Shown: positions 1 to 7,274, counted from the stretch's first letter. The stretch is 16,129 bases of DNA from Legionellales bacterium UBA4722 (GCA_002404295.1 DHJK01000137.1:5486-21614), one strand, 5' to 3'. The notes: generated by a model from the letters alone, not told the origin. Translations and numbers: made by a program.

Positions 1-13
1 GCTCGCAATGACG
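1..13 (-). repeat. partial copy of CGTCATTGCGAGC repeat at left edge
   Basis: The first 13 bases are the reverse complement of CGTCATTGCGAGC. The same motif forms both arms of the palindromic element at 7784-7930 and the last 20 bases of the window. Only the edge of this copy is visible. Confidence 0.7.
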
Positions 14-97
14 AGGGTTGAAGCCAAGGGCACGATTAAGACAATCCCATTTGCTGAATTGCTATCAAGGATCAATATCAGACCTGAATTAAATTAA
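2..97 (+). CDS. possible 3' end of a gene entering from the left edge
   Basis: A frame open from position 2 runs to a TAA at 95-97. An internal ATG at position 8 would give 29 residues ending FAELLSRINIRPELN. Residue composition looks protein-like, but the first codons lie in the repeat at the window edge, and no ribosome binding site can be seen. It could be the tail of a gene outside the window, a repeat-truncated fragment, or chance. I recognise no family. Confidence 0.2.
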   Translation, partial: LAMTRVEAKGTIKTIPFAELLSRINIRPELN

Positions 98-134
98 TTG
101 ATACAAAACGAGGCGAATTTAAACCCAAACCCAG

Positions 135-143
135 TGGTATAAT
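135..143 (+). promoter_or_regulatory. extended -10 promoter element upstream of the Cys-rich protein gene
   Basis: TGGTATAAT at 135-143 is a perfect TATAAT hexamer preceded by the TGN of an extended -10. No good -35 hexamer lies at the normal distance, which is acceptable for extended -10 promoters. A start near position 150 would give a leader of about 48 nt before the ATG at 198. Confidence 0.5.
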
Positions 144-197
144 AAACAAGTACACCTTGCACCTATAGGTTTTAAACCAACATAGGGAGATCACGAC

Positions 198-452
198 ATG
201 AAAACAGCACTTCTCGTTTTTATCACATCTTTCAGTCTATTTGCTTATAGTTATTCTTTTGGCTGCGGTGGCAGCGGCGGTTGTGGTGACAGCTATCAAT
301 CGAGCTGCCAACAGAACTCTTGCTCGCAATCACTCAATACCTGCGAGTGCGCAGACGTTAACGCCGGCAAAAATCCTTGTATGAGCACATCGGAGTATTG
401 CCAGGTTTTTGGGAATGTGGGTGCCAATAATATACCAGACTGGCAAAATTAA
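198..452 (+). CDS. small secreted cysteine-rich protein, unknown function
   Basis: This 84-residue protein starts at an ATG preceded by AGGGAGA about 8 nt upstream. Residues 1-21 form a typical Sec signal peptide (MKT, then a hydrophobic stretch ending near YSYSFG). The mature part is only about 63 residues and holds eight cysteines, spaced irregularly between residues 23 and 68, in a Gly/Ser/Gln/Asn-rich setting that begins GCGGSGGCGD. An even cysteine number in an exported protein suggests disulfide bonds; metal binding is an alternative. There is no transmembrane segment after the signal and no lipobox. It has its own likely promoter and no operon partner. I do not recognise the family; a periplasmic or secreted role is inferred only from the signal peptide. 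Confidence 0.7.
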   Translation: MKTALLVFITSFSLFAYSYSFGCGGSGGCGDSYQSSCQQNSCSQSLNTCECADVNAGKNPCMSTSEYCQVFGNVGANNIPDWQN

Positions 453-579
453 AATAATAAGTATTCAATAAATTGCATTATCTTTTTCGGGCTCAGGTTC
501 GATAAATGCATAAATGAGTTATAACCCAACACTTATATTATATTTCACAATATGTAGCAACATGCTGTCAAAAAAACGG

Positions 580-585
580 TATACT
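580..585 (+). promoter_or_regulatory. possible -10 element for the small membrane protein gene
   Basis: TATACT at 580-585 matches the -10 consensus in five of six positions. The -35 region is weak. If used, transcription would start near 592, giving a leader of about 38 nt to the preferred start codon at 630. Confidence 0.3.
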
Positions 586-629
586 GTTTTTCTATGTTTT
601 TTTTTAATTTAACAGGGAGAATCACCTTT

Positions 630-935
630 ATGATGTTTTTAATACACGCGGCATTTGCATTAGGACTGCTATCATTAGCAGCAGGCGCTGCTTTATATAT
701 CTTTGCATCCCGTCATACAGGGGCTGGCACGAGCCTGGGCAGAGTGGTTGGGTTTATTGTTATGGTTGTCTCAACGCTTTCTCTTCTTTGTAGCTTTTAT
801 CTTGGCGTTATGATCTGGAAAGAAATTTACTATGTCAACATGGCGCAAATGCACAATGCACAAATGCAGAATGCTTCTATGACAAAAGAGATGAATGGTG
901 CGAACACGACTAAAGCACATACTCATAAGAAATAA
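630..935 (+). CDS. small two-helix inner-membrane protein with Met/His-rich tail
   Basis: I place the start at the ATG at 630 because AGGGAGA at 614-620 lies at proper distance. The in-frame ATG at 594 has no ribosome binding site and sits about where transcription from TATACT at 580-585 would begin. The protein has 101 residues. It shows two hydrophobic segments, roughly residues 2-27 and 37-63, joined by a short basic loop, then a polar tail with repeated Met and Asn (NMAQMHNAQMQNASM) ending in AHTHKK. The Met/His pattern resembles tails that bind copper or other soft metals, but this is an inference. The helices are Gly/Ala-rich. I do not recognise the family. It stands alone, followed by an inverted repeat at 952-1034. 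Confidence 0.65.
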   Translation: MMFLIHAAFALGLLSLAAGAALYIFASRHTGAGTSLGRVVGFIVMVVSTLSLLCSFYLGVMIWKEIYYVNMAQMHNAQMQNASMTKEMNGANTTKAHTHKK

Positions 936-951
936 GTCCTTCCTGCTCCAA

Positions 952-1034
952 TCGTGAACGTGCCCGAGCCCGTCTTTTCCCAGATATACGTAAGGAAAAG
1001 ACGGGCTCGGGCACGTTCACGTTCACGTTCACGA
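952..1034. repeat. perfect inverted repeat with GTTCAC hexamer expansion
   Basis: The arms at 953-980 and 994-1021 are exact reverse complements over 28 bp, with a 13-nt loop at 981-993. The outer edge of the right arm carries GTTCAC three times in tandem (1015-1032), while the left arm carries one copy. If the two extra hexamers are removed, the palindrome extends by one more base pair on each side (TCGTGAACG at 952-960 against CGTTCACGA at 1026-1034). There is no T-run, so it is not a standard terminator, though it could stop or protect the upstream transcript. It resembles a mobile palindromic element. Confidence 0.8.
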
Positions 1035-1086
1035 CTAAACCCAAACCAATAGACCCTAGCGACAATAGCACTTCCCCCCCATTTCA

Positions 1087-1092
1087 TATAAT
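1087..1092 (+). promoter_or_regulatory. -10 element upstream of kdsB
   Basis: A perfect TATAAT lies at 1087-1092, about 36 nt before the kdsB start codon. The -35 region at about 1064-1069 is poor. It is the best candidate promoter for the kdsB-murI-rlmJ operon. Confidence 0.45.
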
Positions 1093-1127
1093 ATAAGCAA
1101 AATTTTAGCCTTACCGGAGCACACCCC

Positions 1128-1859
1128 TTGCGAATTCTTTGCGTAATCCCTAGCCGAATCGGTTCCACACGTGTACCACGTAAGCCTATGCTGCCCATAC
1201 AAGGTAAGCCCATGATCCAATGGGTGTATGAAAATGCATCCCGCTGCAAGGTCATCAGTGATGTCATTGTCGCAACAGATAGCGACGAAATTGCCTCCCT
1301 TATTCAAGGCATTGGCGGCAAAGTGATGATGACGGATCCTGCCATCCCTACAGGGTCTGATCGTGTAGCGGCGGTCGCTCTGCATCACCCAGAAGCGGAT
1401 GTGGTGATTAACTTGCAAGGCGATGAGCCTTTCATCAAACCACGCATGCTAGAGCAACTCGTATCCCCTTATCTTCAAGGTGAATCGCCCGACATGACAA
1501 CGCTCGCACATCCTCTGGATATACAAACCAATTACATGCTGCCGGGTGCGGTCAAAGTCATTACGGACATCCATCGCAATGCACTGTATTTTTCCCGCTC
1601 GCCTATTCCTTATTTTCGCACTGAAGAACGCCACGCACCGGTTTATCATCATATCGGCCTATATGCTTTTCGCCGTGACTTTCTAATGACTTATCAATCC
1701 TTGGAACAAACACCGCTGGAAAAAATTGAGGCGCTCGAACAATTGCGCGCTCTGGAACACGGATATAAAATACGAGTTTGCTTAACGGAAGATACAACAC
1801 TGGAAATCAACACTCCGGAAGAGTATGAGCAAGCACAACAATTTACTTATATAGACTAA
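1128..1859 (+). CDS. kdsB: 3-deoxy-manno-octulosonate cytidylyltransferase (CMP-Kdo synthetase)
   Basis: KdsB activates Kdo with CTP to CMP-Kdo in the cytoplasm, for addition to lipid A in LPS synthesis. The 243 residues match the family in length (E. coli about 248). Visible motifs are IPSRIGSTRVPRKP at residues 7-20 (nucleotide-binding loop), VATDSDEI at 48-55, TGSDRVA at 75-81 and NLQGDEP at 95-101. The start is a TTG at 1128: CGGAG at 1115-1119 is correctly spaced, no ATG lies nearby, and a later start would remove the nucleotide-binding loop. The residue after the loop proline is Arg where Gly is usual (PRKP for PGKP). It is the first gene of an operon with murI (6 nt gap) and rlmJ. LPS and peptidoglycan synthesis are thus co-transcribed. 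Confidence 0.95.
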   Translation: MRILCVIPSRIGSTRVPRKPMLPIQGKPMIQWVYENASRCKVISDVIVATDSDEIASLIQGIGGKVMMTDPAIPTGSDRVAAVALHHPEADVVINLQGDEPFIKPRMLEQLVSPYLQGESPDMTTLAHPLDIQTNYMLPGAVKVITDIHRNALYFSRSPIPYFRTEERHAPVYHHIGLYAFRRDFLMTYQSLEQTPLEKIEALEQLRALEHGYKIRVCLTEDTTLEINTPEEYEQAQQFTYID

Positions 1860-1865
1860 CTCACT

Positions 1866-2678
1866 ATGATAAAACATTCGGCAACACAACCCATAGGCAT
1901 TTTTGATAGCGGCATTGGTGGGCTAACTGTGACTCGCGCTATTGTGAATCAGTTACCTAGCGAAAACATTATTTACTTTGGGGACACAACGCATCTTCCT
2001 TACGGTGACAAATCAACAAGCGCGATTCAAGCGTATTCTGTCAAAATTGCTGATATGTTACTTCAGCAACAATGCAAACTTATCGTGATTGCCTGCTATT
2101 CTGCAACGTCTGCCGCTTATGAATTAGTCAAAGAATATGTGGCCGACAAAGCCATCGTCATGGATGTGATTGACCCAATGATTCATTATATTCAAACGCA
2201 CCATGCACATCATCGCATTGGCTTAATTGGCACGCGTCAAACCGTTAACTCTAACGTCTATAAGAAAAAAATTGATAAGCTAAATTGTGATATACAGTTA
2301 AATTCTCTTGCGACTAATTTACTTGCAGCCGCCATTGAAGAATTTGGAAATAAGAAAGTGATTGACAGCCTGCTCGAGGAATATTTATCCCATTCCACTT
2401 TAAAAGACCTGGATGTTTTAATTCTCGCTTGTACTCATTACCCCATTATTAAAGAAAACATTGAAAGGTATTTTAAAAATAAAACTAAAGTGATTGATCC
2501 ATCAGACATCGTGGCGCAAGCGATAAAAAGCCGATTAGCAAAAGATCATTTACTCAATCCTGATGGTGTTGGCAGCAAGCACTTTTATGTCTCCGATTAC
2601 ACGGAATCTTTTTCTGCAGGAACAAAAACTTTTTTTGCTGAAGACATTAATTTAGAACATTACCCATTATGGGATTAA
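1866..2678 (+). CDS. murI: glutamate racemase
   Basis: MurI interconverts L- and D-glutamate in the cytosol to supply D-Glu for peptidoglycan. The 270-residue protein has the family landmarks: IFDSGIGGLTV with the catalytic Asp14-Ser15, YFGDTTHLPYG at 37-47, the first catalytic cysteine at Cys77, and the second in ACTHYP with Cys189 and His191. The first cysteine is followed by Tyr-Ser (CYSATS), where most homologues have CNT or CNS; the Asn there normally contacts substrate, so this is an unusual variant. The start ATG lies 6 nt after kdsB with little Shine-Dalgarno sequence, which suggests translational coupling. rlmJ follows after 7 nt. Confidence 0.93.
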   Translation: MIKHSATQPIGIFDSGIGGLTVTRAIVNQLPSENIIYFGDTTHLPYGDKSTSAIQAYSVKIADMLLQQQCKLIVIACYSATSAAYELVKEYVADKAIVMDVIDPMIHYIQTHHAHHRIGLIGTRQTVNSNVYKKKIDKLNCDIQLNSLATNLLAAAIEEFGNKKVIDSLLEEYLSHSTLKDLDVLILACTHYPIIKENIERYFKNKTKVIDPSDIVAQAIKSRLAKDHLLNPDGVGSKHFYVSDYTESFSAGTKTFFAEDINLEHYPLWD

Positions 2679-2685
2679 CATTACT

Positions 2686-3534
2686 ATGAATTATCGCCAC
2701 GGATATCATGCTGGAAGTTTTACTGATATCTTCAAACATGCCATTTTGGTTTCGCTTATTAAATCCTTATTACAAAAAAATACGGCTATCTGTTATCTAG
2801 ATACGCATGCGGGTGCGGGTTATTATGATTTATTTGCAGAGACTGCACAAAAAAGCCTCGAATTTGAATCTGGCATTGCAAAAATATTTCATGAAAATAA
2901 CGTACCCACTTTAATTCACCAATATCTTAGCTGCGTACAAAAAATGAATGCTCGCTTCTCAGGCTCGAAGCTTTCATCGCTACGCTATTATCCAGGCTCA
3001 CCTTCCATCATGCGTTATTTTTTACGTCCTCAAGATCGGATGATATTGACTGAGCTACACCCCCAGGAATATCAATTATTGAGAAGAGAGTTTGCTGGCA
3101 CTAAGCAAGCTAGCGTGCATTTGCTGGATGGTTATCAAGGGCTCAAGGCGTTTTTGCCTCCTAAAGAACGTCGAGGATTAATTTTAATCGACCCGCCCTA
3201 TGAGCGGCCTAATGAGTTAGCGGATCTTGCCTTAGCGCTGCCTATGGCATTAAAACGGTTTGCGACGGGGGTTTATGCTATTTGGTATCCTATCAAGGAT
3301 AGGGTGACAATTGATCACTTTCATCGTTCTTTGAAAGAAACTATCCAGAAGCCTATTCTTATTGCTGAGCTTAGCATCTACCCTGAGAACAGTCCCTTAC
3401 ACTTAAATGGCTCTGGTATGGCGATTATCAATCCACCGTGGCAGCTCGATGAGCACATTCTAGAGTACCTTCCTTGGATGTGGCAGCACTTAAGTGTGCA
3501 ACATCAAGGCCAGTATCAAGTTTCGTTGCTCTAA
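2686..3534 (+). CDS. rlmJ: 23S rRNA (adenine(2030)-N6)-methyltransferase
   Basis: RlmJ methylates A2030 of 23S rRNA using S-adenosylmethionine. The 282 residues match the family (E. coli RlmJ/YhiR about 280). The N-terminal signature YRHGYHAGSFTDIFKH at 3-18 is near-invariant in the family. DTHAGAGYY at 39-47 is the SAM-binding loop, and DPPY at 169-172 is the catalytic motif of adenine-N6 methyltransferases. It is the last gene of the kdsB-murI-rlmJ operon, starting 7 nt after murI. No clear terminator follows before the lipoprotein gene at 3691. Confidence 0.95.
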   Translation: MNYRHGYHAGSFTDIFKHAILVSLIKSLLQKNTAICYLDTHAGAGYYDLFAETAQKSLEFESGIAKIFHENNVPTLIHQYLSCVQKMNARFSGSKLSSLRYYPGSPSIMRYFLRPQDRMILTELHPQEYQLLRREFAGTKQASVHLLDGYQGLKAFLPPKERRGLILIDPPYERPNELADLALALPMALKRFATGVYAIWYPIKDRVTIDHFHRSLKETIQKPILIAELSIYPENSPLHLNGSGMAIINPPWQLDEHILEYLPWMWQHLSVQHQGQYQVSLL

Positions 3535-3690
3535 GCGCAGCATTCACCAAATCAGCTTGATAAATACATCATCATTGCAAATTTAATAACTCCATTTATT
3601 CAGCAAGTTAGGCTTTCCCTGCCCCTCGCCCTTCTCAAAACCTGCTACAGTTATTGAGTGATATCACACATTTTCAGGAGGAAAGCCCAA

Positions 3691-3894
3691 ATGAAAAAAT
3701 TACTAGCAATGATATTAATAATCTCACTCACCGGACTCACAGCTTGTACAACCGGACAAAAACAAACAGCTGGCATAGTAGGCGGTGGTGTGGTCGGTGG
3801 CGTTCTTGGTGGCGCTGTGTCAGGCGGCAGCCCAGTAGGCGTGGGTATAGGTGCTGTTGGCGGCGCTCTCGTAGGCAATGAATTAGCTAAATAA
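3691..3894 (+). CDS. small glycine-zipper outer-membrane lipoprotein
   Basis: The ATG at 3691 is preceded by AGGAGG at 3676-3681, so I reject upstream in-frame ATGs. The 67-residue product has a lipoprotein signal (MKKLL, hydrophobic core, lipobox LTAC with Cys19). The mature part is a glycine-zipper segment, GGGVVGGVLGGAVSGG, followed by a second Gly/Val/Ala-rich hairpin strand. This pattern is that of the Rickettsia 17-kDa antigen / glycine zipper 2TM group. Such proteins sit in the outer membrane, and the exact role is usually unknown. It appears to be a stand-alone gene and is followed by a hairpin at 3912-3937. Confidence 0.85.
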   Translation: MKKLLAMILIISLTGLTACTTGQKQTAGIVGGGVVGGVLGGAVSGGSPVGVGIGAVGGALVGNELAK

Positions 3895-3911
3895 TCATTG
3901 CATTTTCTCTA

Positions 3912-3937
3912 TCATCCCGCCTATTCATGCGGGATGA
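3912..3937 (+). terminator. hairpin after the glycine-zipper lipoprotein gene
   Basis: TCATCCCGC at 3912-3920 pairs perfectly with GCGGGATGA at 3929-3937 across an 8-nt loop. No T-run follows directly, so a Rho-independent role is uncertain. It could instead be an mRNA 3'-end stabiliser. Confidence 0.4.
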
Positions 3938-4017
3938 CTTGAGAAACAATCAGATCCCCCTTTTTTATTCCCTCTCATTTCATCTATACTCTACCTCTCA
4001 CATTTACCGAGAAATGT

Positions 4018-4476
4018 ATGACACTCCAAATAGGCGATCAAGCTCCAGACTTCAGCTTGCTTTCAGATCAGCATCATAAAGTTTCATTAGCCGATTTTCG
4101 CGGCAAGAATGTTATTTTATATTTTTACCCCAAAGACAATACGCCTGGTTGTACACGAGAGGCGTGTGATTTTCGTGATAGCTTACAAAGTTTCAGCGAT
4201 AAGAATACGGAAATTATAGGTATTTCAAAAGACAGCCCGGAACAACACCAAAAATTTAAACAAAAATATACATTGCCCTTTACTTTGCTAGCTGATGAAA
4301 ACGGCGATATTTGTGAAGCTTATGGCGTGATCAATAAAAAAAGTTTATTTGGCCGTAGCTTTTTAGGGGTTCAACGCTCTACATTTTTAATTGATGAAAA
4401 AGGTATTATTCGCGCCATTTGGCGCAAGGTAAAAGTTAACGGGCATAGCCAGCAGGTATTCGATGAACTCAACTAA
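4018..4476 (+). CDS. bcp: thioredoxin-dependent peroxiredoxin, BCP/PrxQ type
   Basis: BCP reduces hydrogen peroxide and organic hydroperoxides with electrons from thioredoxin, in the cytoplasm. The 152 residues match the family length. The N-terminus (GDQAPDFSLLSD) is typical, and FYPKDNTPGCTREACDFRD holds the peroxidatic Cys45 and the resolving Cys50 five residues later, as in two-cysteine PrxQ proteins. The C-terminal STFLIDEKGIIRAIW is also typical. A possible -10 TATACT lies at 3985-3990. The stop codon lies inside the start of proS (14-nt overlap), so the two are co-transcribed and probably translationally coupled. Confidence 0.95.
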   Translation: MTLQIGDQAPDFSLLSDQHHKVSLADFRGKNVILYFYPKDNTPGCTREACDFRDSLQSFSDKNTEIIGISKDSPEQHQKFKQKYTLPFTLLADENGDICEAYGVINKKSLFGRSFLGVQRSTFLIDEKGIIRAIWRKVKVNGHSQQVFDELN

Positions 4477-5971
4477 ACAAAACACTAAAACAGCAATCAC
4501 ACCTACACGCGCAGAAGATTATCCTGAATGGTATCAGCAAATCATTAAAGCGGCAGACCTTGCGGAAGTGTCGCCCGTACGCGGGTGCATGACGATCAAA
4601 CCGTGGGGCTATGCACTGTGGGAAAATATGCAACGTGTTATTGATGAACAGCTCAAAGCCACAGGGCATAAAAATGTGTATTTCCCTCTCTTGATTCCTG
4701 CGAGTTTTTTAGAAAAAGAAGCAGAGCATGTGACGGGGTTTGCTAAAGAGTGCGCCGTCGTAACGCATTGTCGTCTTGTGCATGACGCTGACGGTAAATT
4801 AGTACCGGGTAGCCCGCTGGAAGAACCTTATATTATCCGTCCTACATCTGAAACTATTATTGGTGAAGCGTTTTCACGCTGGATTCAATCTTATAGAGAT
4901 TTGCCTATGCTGGTGAATCAATGGGTGAATGTGATGCGCTGGGAAATGCGTACACGGATGTTTTTACGTACATCAGAATTTTTATGGCAAGAAGGTCATA
5001 CTGCGCATGCGAATGCAACAGAGGCACAAAATGAAGCGCTGAAAATTTTTGATCTTTATGCACGATTTGCTGAGGATTATATGGCAATGCCTGTTATCAA
5101 AGGTGAAAAAACAGCGAGCGAGCGTTTTCCGGGTGCTGTGAATACCTATACTATTGAAGCCATGATGCAGGATAAGAAAGCCTTGCAGGCAGGTACCTCG
5201 CATTTTCTGGGCCAGAATTTTGCAAAAGCATTTAACATTAAATTTTTAGGCACCGAGAGCAAAGAAGAGTTTGCGTATACAACATCATGGGGAGTTTCAA
5301 CACGCTTGATTGGCGGATTAATCATGACGCACAGTGATGATAATGGTTTGGTGTTACCGCCTAAATTAGCGCCGGTGCATGTGGTGATTTTGCCTATCCT
5401 GCATAAAGAACAACGCGCAGAGATTTTAGCGTATTGCGAACAATTGGCGCAGGAGTTACGGCAAGTCTATTATGACGATAGACGCTTAGTTGTGGAAATA
5501 GATACGCGTGATTTAACAGGTGGTGAAAAGGCGTGGAGTTGGGTTAAAAAAGGGGTTCCGTTCCGTGTCGAAGTAGGGCAAAAAGAATGTCAAAATAATG
5601 CGGTATTTGTGGGGCGGCGGGATTTGGAATATAAGGAACGCTTCAGTCAAAACAGAGATGAGTTTTTGGAGACTATTGCAAATCAGCTCAGTGAATTACA
5701 AGATAAGCTATTAAAGCGGGCTAAAGATTTTCGTGAGCTGCATACGGTGCATATCGATAATAAAGCCGATTTTTATGAATTTTTCACTCATAGTGAAGGT
5801 GGTTTTGTGGAAGCGCATTGGGATGGGAATCCTGAGACGGAGGCTAAGATTAAGCAGGATTTGAATGTGACTATTCGATGTATTCCAGTGATGGATGACC
5901 CTGAAGCAGGTAAATGTATTTTTAGCGGTAATAAAAGTTCACAGAAGGTTATTTTTGCTAAGTCATATTAG
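4463..5971 (+). CDS. proS: prolyl-tRNA synthetase, compact archaeal/eukaryotic-like type
   Basis: ProRS charges tRNA-Pro with proline. The 502-residue length, the absence of the roughly 180-residue editing insertion, and the Tyr C-terminus (FAKSY) identify the archaeal/eukaryotic-like (type 3) form. Most gammaproteobacteria use the longer bacterial form with the insertion (about 570 residues). Class II motifs are visible: RPTSE at 126-130, motif 2 FLRTSEFLWQEGHTAH at 167-182, TSHFLGQNFAKAF at 245-257, and motif 3 around RLIGGLIMTHSDDNGLVLPP at 281-300. The anticodon-binding domain follows from about 303 and a C-terminal domain from about 410. The start ATG overlaps the end of bcp by 14 nt, with AGCAGG upstream. 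Without the editing domain, misacylated Ala-tRNA-Pro would need clearing by another protein, if at all. Confidence 0.95.
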   Translation: MNSTKQNTKTAITPTRAEDYPEWYQQIIKAADLAEVSPVRGCMTIKPWGYALWENMQRVIDEQLKATGHKNVYFPLLIPASFLEKEAEHVTGFAKECAVVTHCRLVHDADGKLVPGSPLEEPYIIRPTSETIIGEAFSRWIQSYRDLPMLVNQWVNVMRWEMRTRMFLRTSEFLWQEGHTAHANATEAQNEALKIFDLYARFAEDYMAMPVIKGEKTASERFPGAVNTYTIEAMMQDKKALQAGTSHFLGQNFAKAFNIKFLGTESKEEFAYTTSWGVSTRLIGGLIMTHSDDNGLVLPPKLAPVHVVILPILHKEQRAEILAYCEQLAQELRQVYYDDRRLVVEIDTRDLTGGEKAWSWVKKGVPFRVEVGQKECQNNAVFVGRRDLEYKERFSQNRDEFLETIANQLSELQDKLLKRAKDFRELHTVHIDNKADFYEFFTHSEGGFVEAHWDGNPETEAKIKQDLNVTIRCIPVMDDPEAGKCIFSGNKSSQKVIFAKSY

Positions 5972-6000
5972 TTATTATTATGAGTGAAACATCGCGCCGA

Positions 6001-6021
6001 CCTCTCCCACAAGGGGAGAGG
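6001..6021. repeat. short palindrome CCTCTCCC-ACAAG-GGGAGAGG
   Basis: CCTCTCCC at 6001-6008 pairs with GGGAGAGG at 6014-6021 over a 5-nt loop, and flanking GCGCC/GGCGC-like bases add weak pairing. It lies 30 nt after proS. It is of the pyrimidine/purine palindrome type also seen near pilQ. No T-run follows. The rest of 5972-6163 shows no gene I can support. Confidence 0.6.
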
Positions 6022-6163
6022 CGCCCTAAGCATTTGCGCGGAAATAACACAAAGAGGGGACAAATAGTAATTAAAAACCAACCCACCCAAGAGATTCTAT
6101 CGCCTCCAAAAAAAAAATATGCTACCCTTCCCGCATCCAAATTTGACATAGGACTCCAACCCA

Positions 6164-7204
6164 ATGAACATCAAAGACACGAACATTCAAGAATTAGAAG
6201 CCACTATCAAAAAACTAGCCATCAAAGGCAAAGGTATCTTGGCTGCCGATGAAAGTGCCGCTACGATCACCAAGCGTTTGGCTGCAGTTAATACAGAATC
6301 AACCGAAGAAACCCGTCGCGCTTATCGTGATTTATTGATCACAGCTCCCAATTTAAGCAACTACATAGCGGGCGTTATCCTGCATGAAGAAACACTGTCA
6401 CAAAAAACACTGGATGGCACCTTATTCCCAGAAAAGTTGAAGGCACTTGGGATTTTGCCAGGCATTAAAGTAGACAAAGGCTTGATCAATCTGGCGAACA
6501 CAGCGGATGAGCAAGTCACTCAAGGTTTAGACGGCTTAAATGAAAAGTTAATAGAGTACAAAGCAAAGGGTGCTTGTTTTGCGAAATGGCGTGCTGTTTA
6601 TGCCGTTTCCGCTAATACACCAAGCATGTTAGCTGCCAAAACCAATGCGGAAGGTTTAGCACGTTACGCTGCCATCTGTCAGGCTAATGGCATCGTACCT
6701 ATCGTTGAACCTGAAATTTTAATCGATAGCGACCATACTATTGAACGTTGTGCAGAAGTGACTGAGCGCGTATTACACACTGTATTCAATGCGCTATACA
6801 GACACAAAGTTAAATTAGAATATATCGTCTTAAAACCCAGCATGGTGATTAACGGTAAAAAATGTTCTTCTAAAGCCACCACACAACAAGTAGCAGAAGC
6901 AACATTAAGCGCTTTACTTCGCAATGTGCCTGCTGCAGTGCCTACCATTAACTTTTTATCAGGTGGACAAACACCAGAAGAAGCCACTGCGCATCTTAAC
7001 GCAATGAATGCATCCCAATTACCATGGAATTTAAGCTACTCTTATGCGCGCGCTCTGCAAGAATATCCCATGAAAATTTGGCATGGCGATAAAAATAATA
7101 TTACTGCTGCGCAAAACGCTTTTCTTGAAAGAACGAAATTAAACAGCCTCGCAGCTGTTGGTAAATATACTACGTCAATGGAAAAGGAAGTTTCCATCGC
7201 GTAG
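6164..7204 (+). CDS. fructose-bisphosphate aldolase, class I (eukaryote-like Schiff-base type)
   Basis: This enzyme cleaves fructose 1,6-bisphosphate to DHAP and glyceraldehyde 3-phosphate, and runs in reverse in gluconeogenesis. The 346 residues resemble animal/plant class I aldolase rather than the zinc-dependent class II enzyme. Active-site equivalents are visible: Asp29 in KGILAADES, Lys141 in CFAKWRAVY, Glu182 and Glu184 in VPIVEPEIL, and the Schiff-base Lys224 in IVLKPSMVING. LSGGQTPEEATAHLNAMN near 265-282 is the phosphate-binding signature. The C-terminus ends without the conserved Tyr of muscle aldolase. The ATG at 6164 has TAGGA 10 nt upstream. A terminator follows at 7212-7243. It is probably a single-gene unit. 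Confidence 0.95.
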   Translation: MNIKDTNIQELEATIKKLAIKGKGILAADESAATITKRLAAVNTESTEETRRAYRDLLITAPNLSNYIAGVILHEETLSQKTLDGTLFPEKLKALGILPGIKVDKGLINLANTADEQVTQGLDGLNEKLIEYKAKGACFAKWRAVYAVSANTPSMLAAKTNAEGLARYAAICQANGIVPIVEPEILIDSDHTIERCAEVTERVLHTVFNALYRHKVKLEYIVLKPSMVINGKKCSSKATTQQVAEATLSALLRNVPAAVPTINFLSGGQTPEEATAHLNAMNASQLPWNLSYSYARALQEYPMKIWHGDKNNITAAQNAFLERTKLNSLAAVGKYTTSMEKEVSIA

Positions 7205-7211
7205 TCAGTCA

Positions 7212-7246
7212 CTAAGCGGTGTGAGATTGCACCGCTTGGTTTATTC
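7212..7246 (+). terminator. Rho-independent terminator after the class I aldolase gene
   Basis: AAGCGGTG at 7214-7221 pairs with CACCGCTT at 7230-7237 over an 8-nt loop, and two more outer pairs (one wobble) extend the stem. TTTATTCT follows. Confidence 0.7.
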
Positions 7247-7274
7247 TAACTTGTAATAAAATGGAATTTGAATT

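Noticed and set aside
923..1267. Minus-strand 114-codon frame
   Set aside because: It runs through the inverted repeat (producing an Arg/Glu repeat) and is antisense to the start of kdsB.
3651..3881. Frames overlapping the glycine-zipper lipoprotein on both strands
   Set aside because: They are shadows of a Gly-rich coding region and lack ribosome binding sites or signal features.
5980..6252. Plus-strand 90-codon frame after proS
   Set aside because: It begins in a palindromic repeat, has no ribosome binding site, has a repeat-like peptide (RRPLPQGERR), and overlaps the start of the aldolase gene in another frame.
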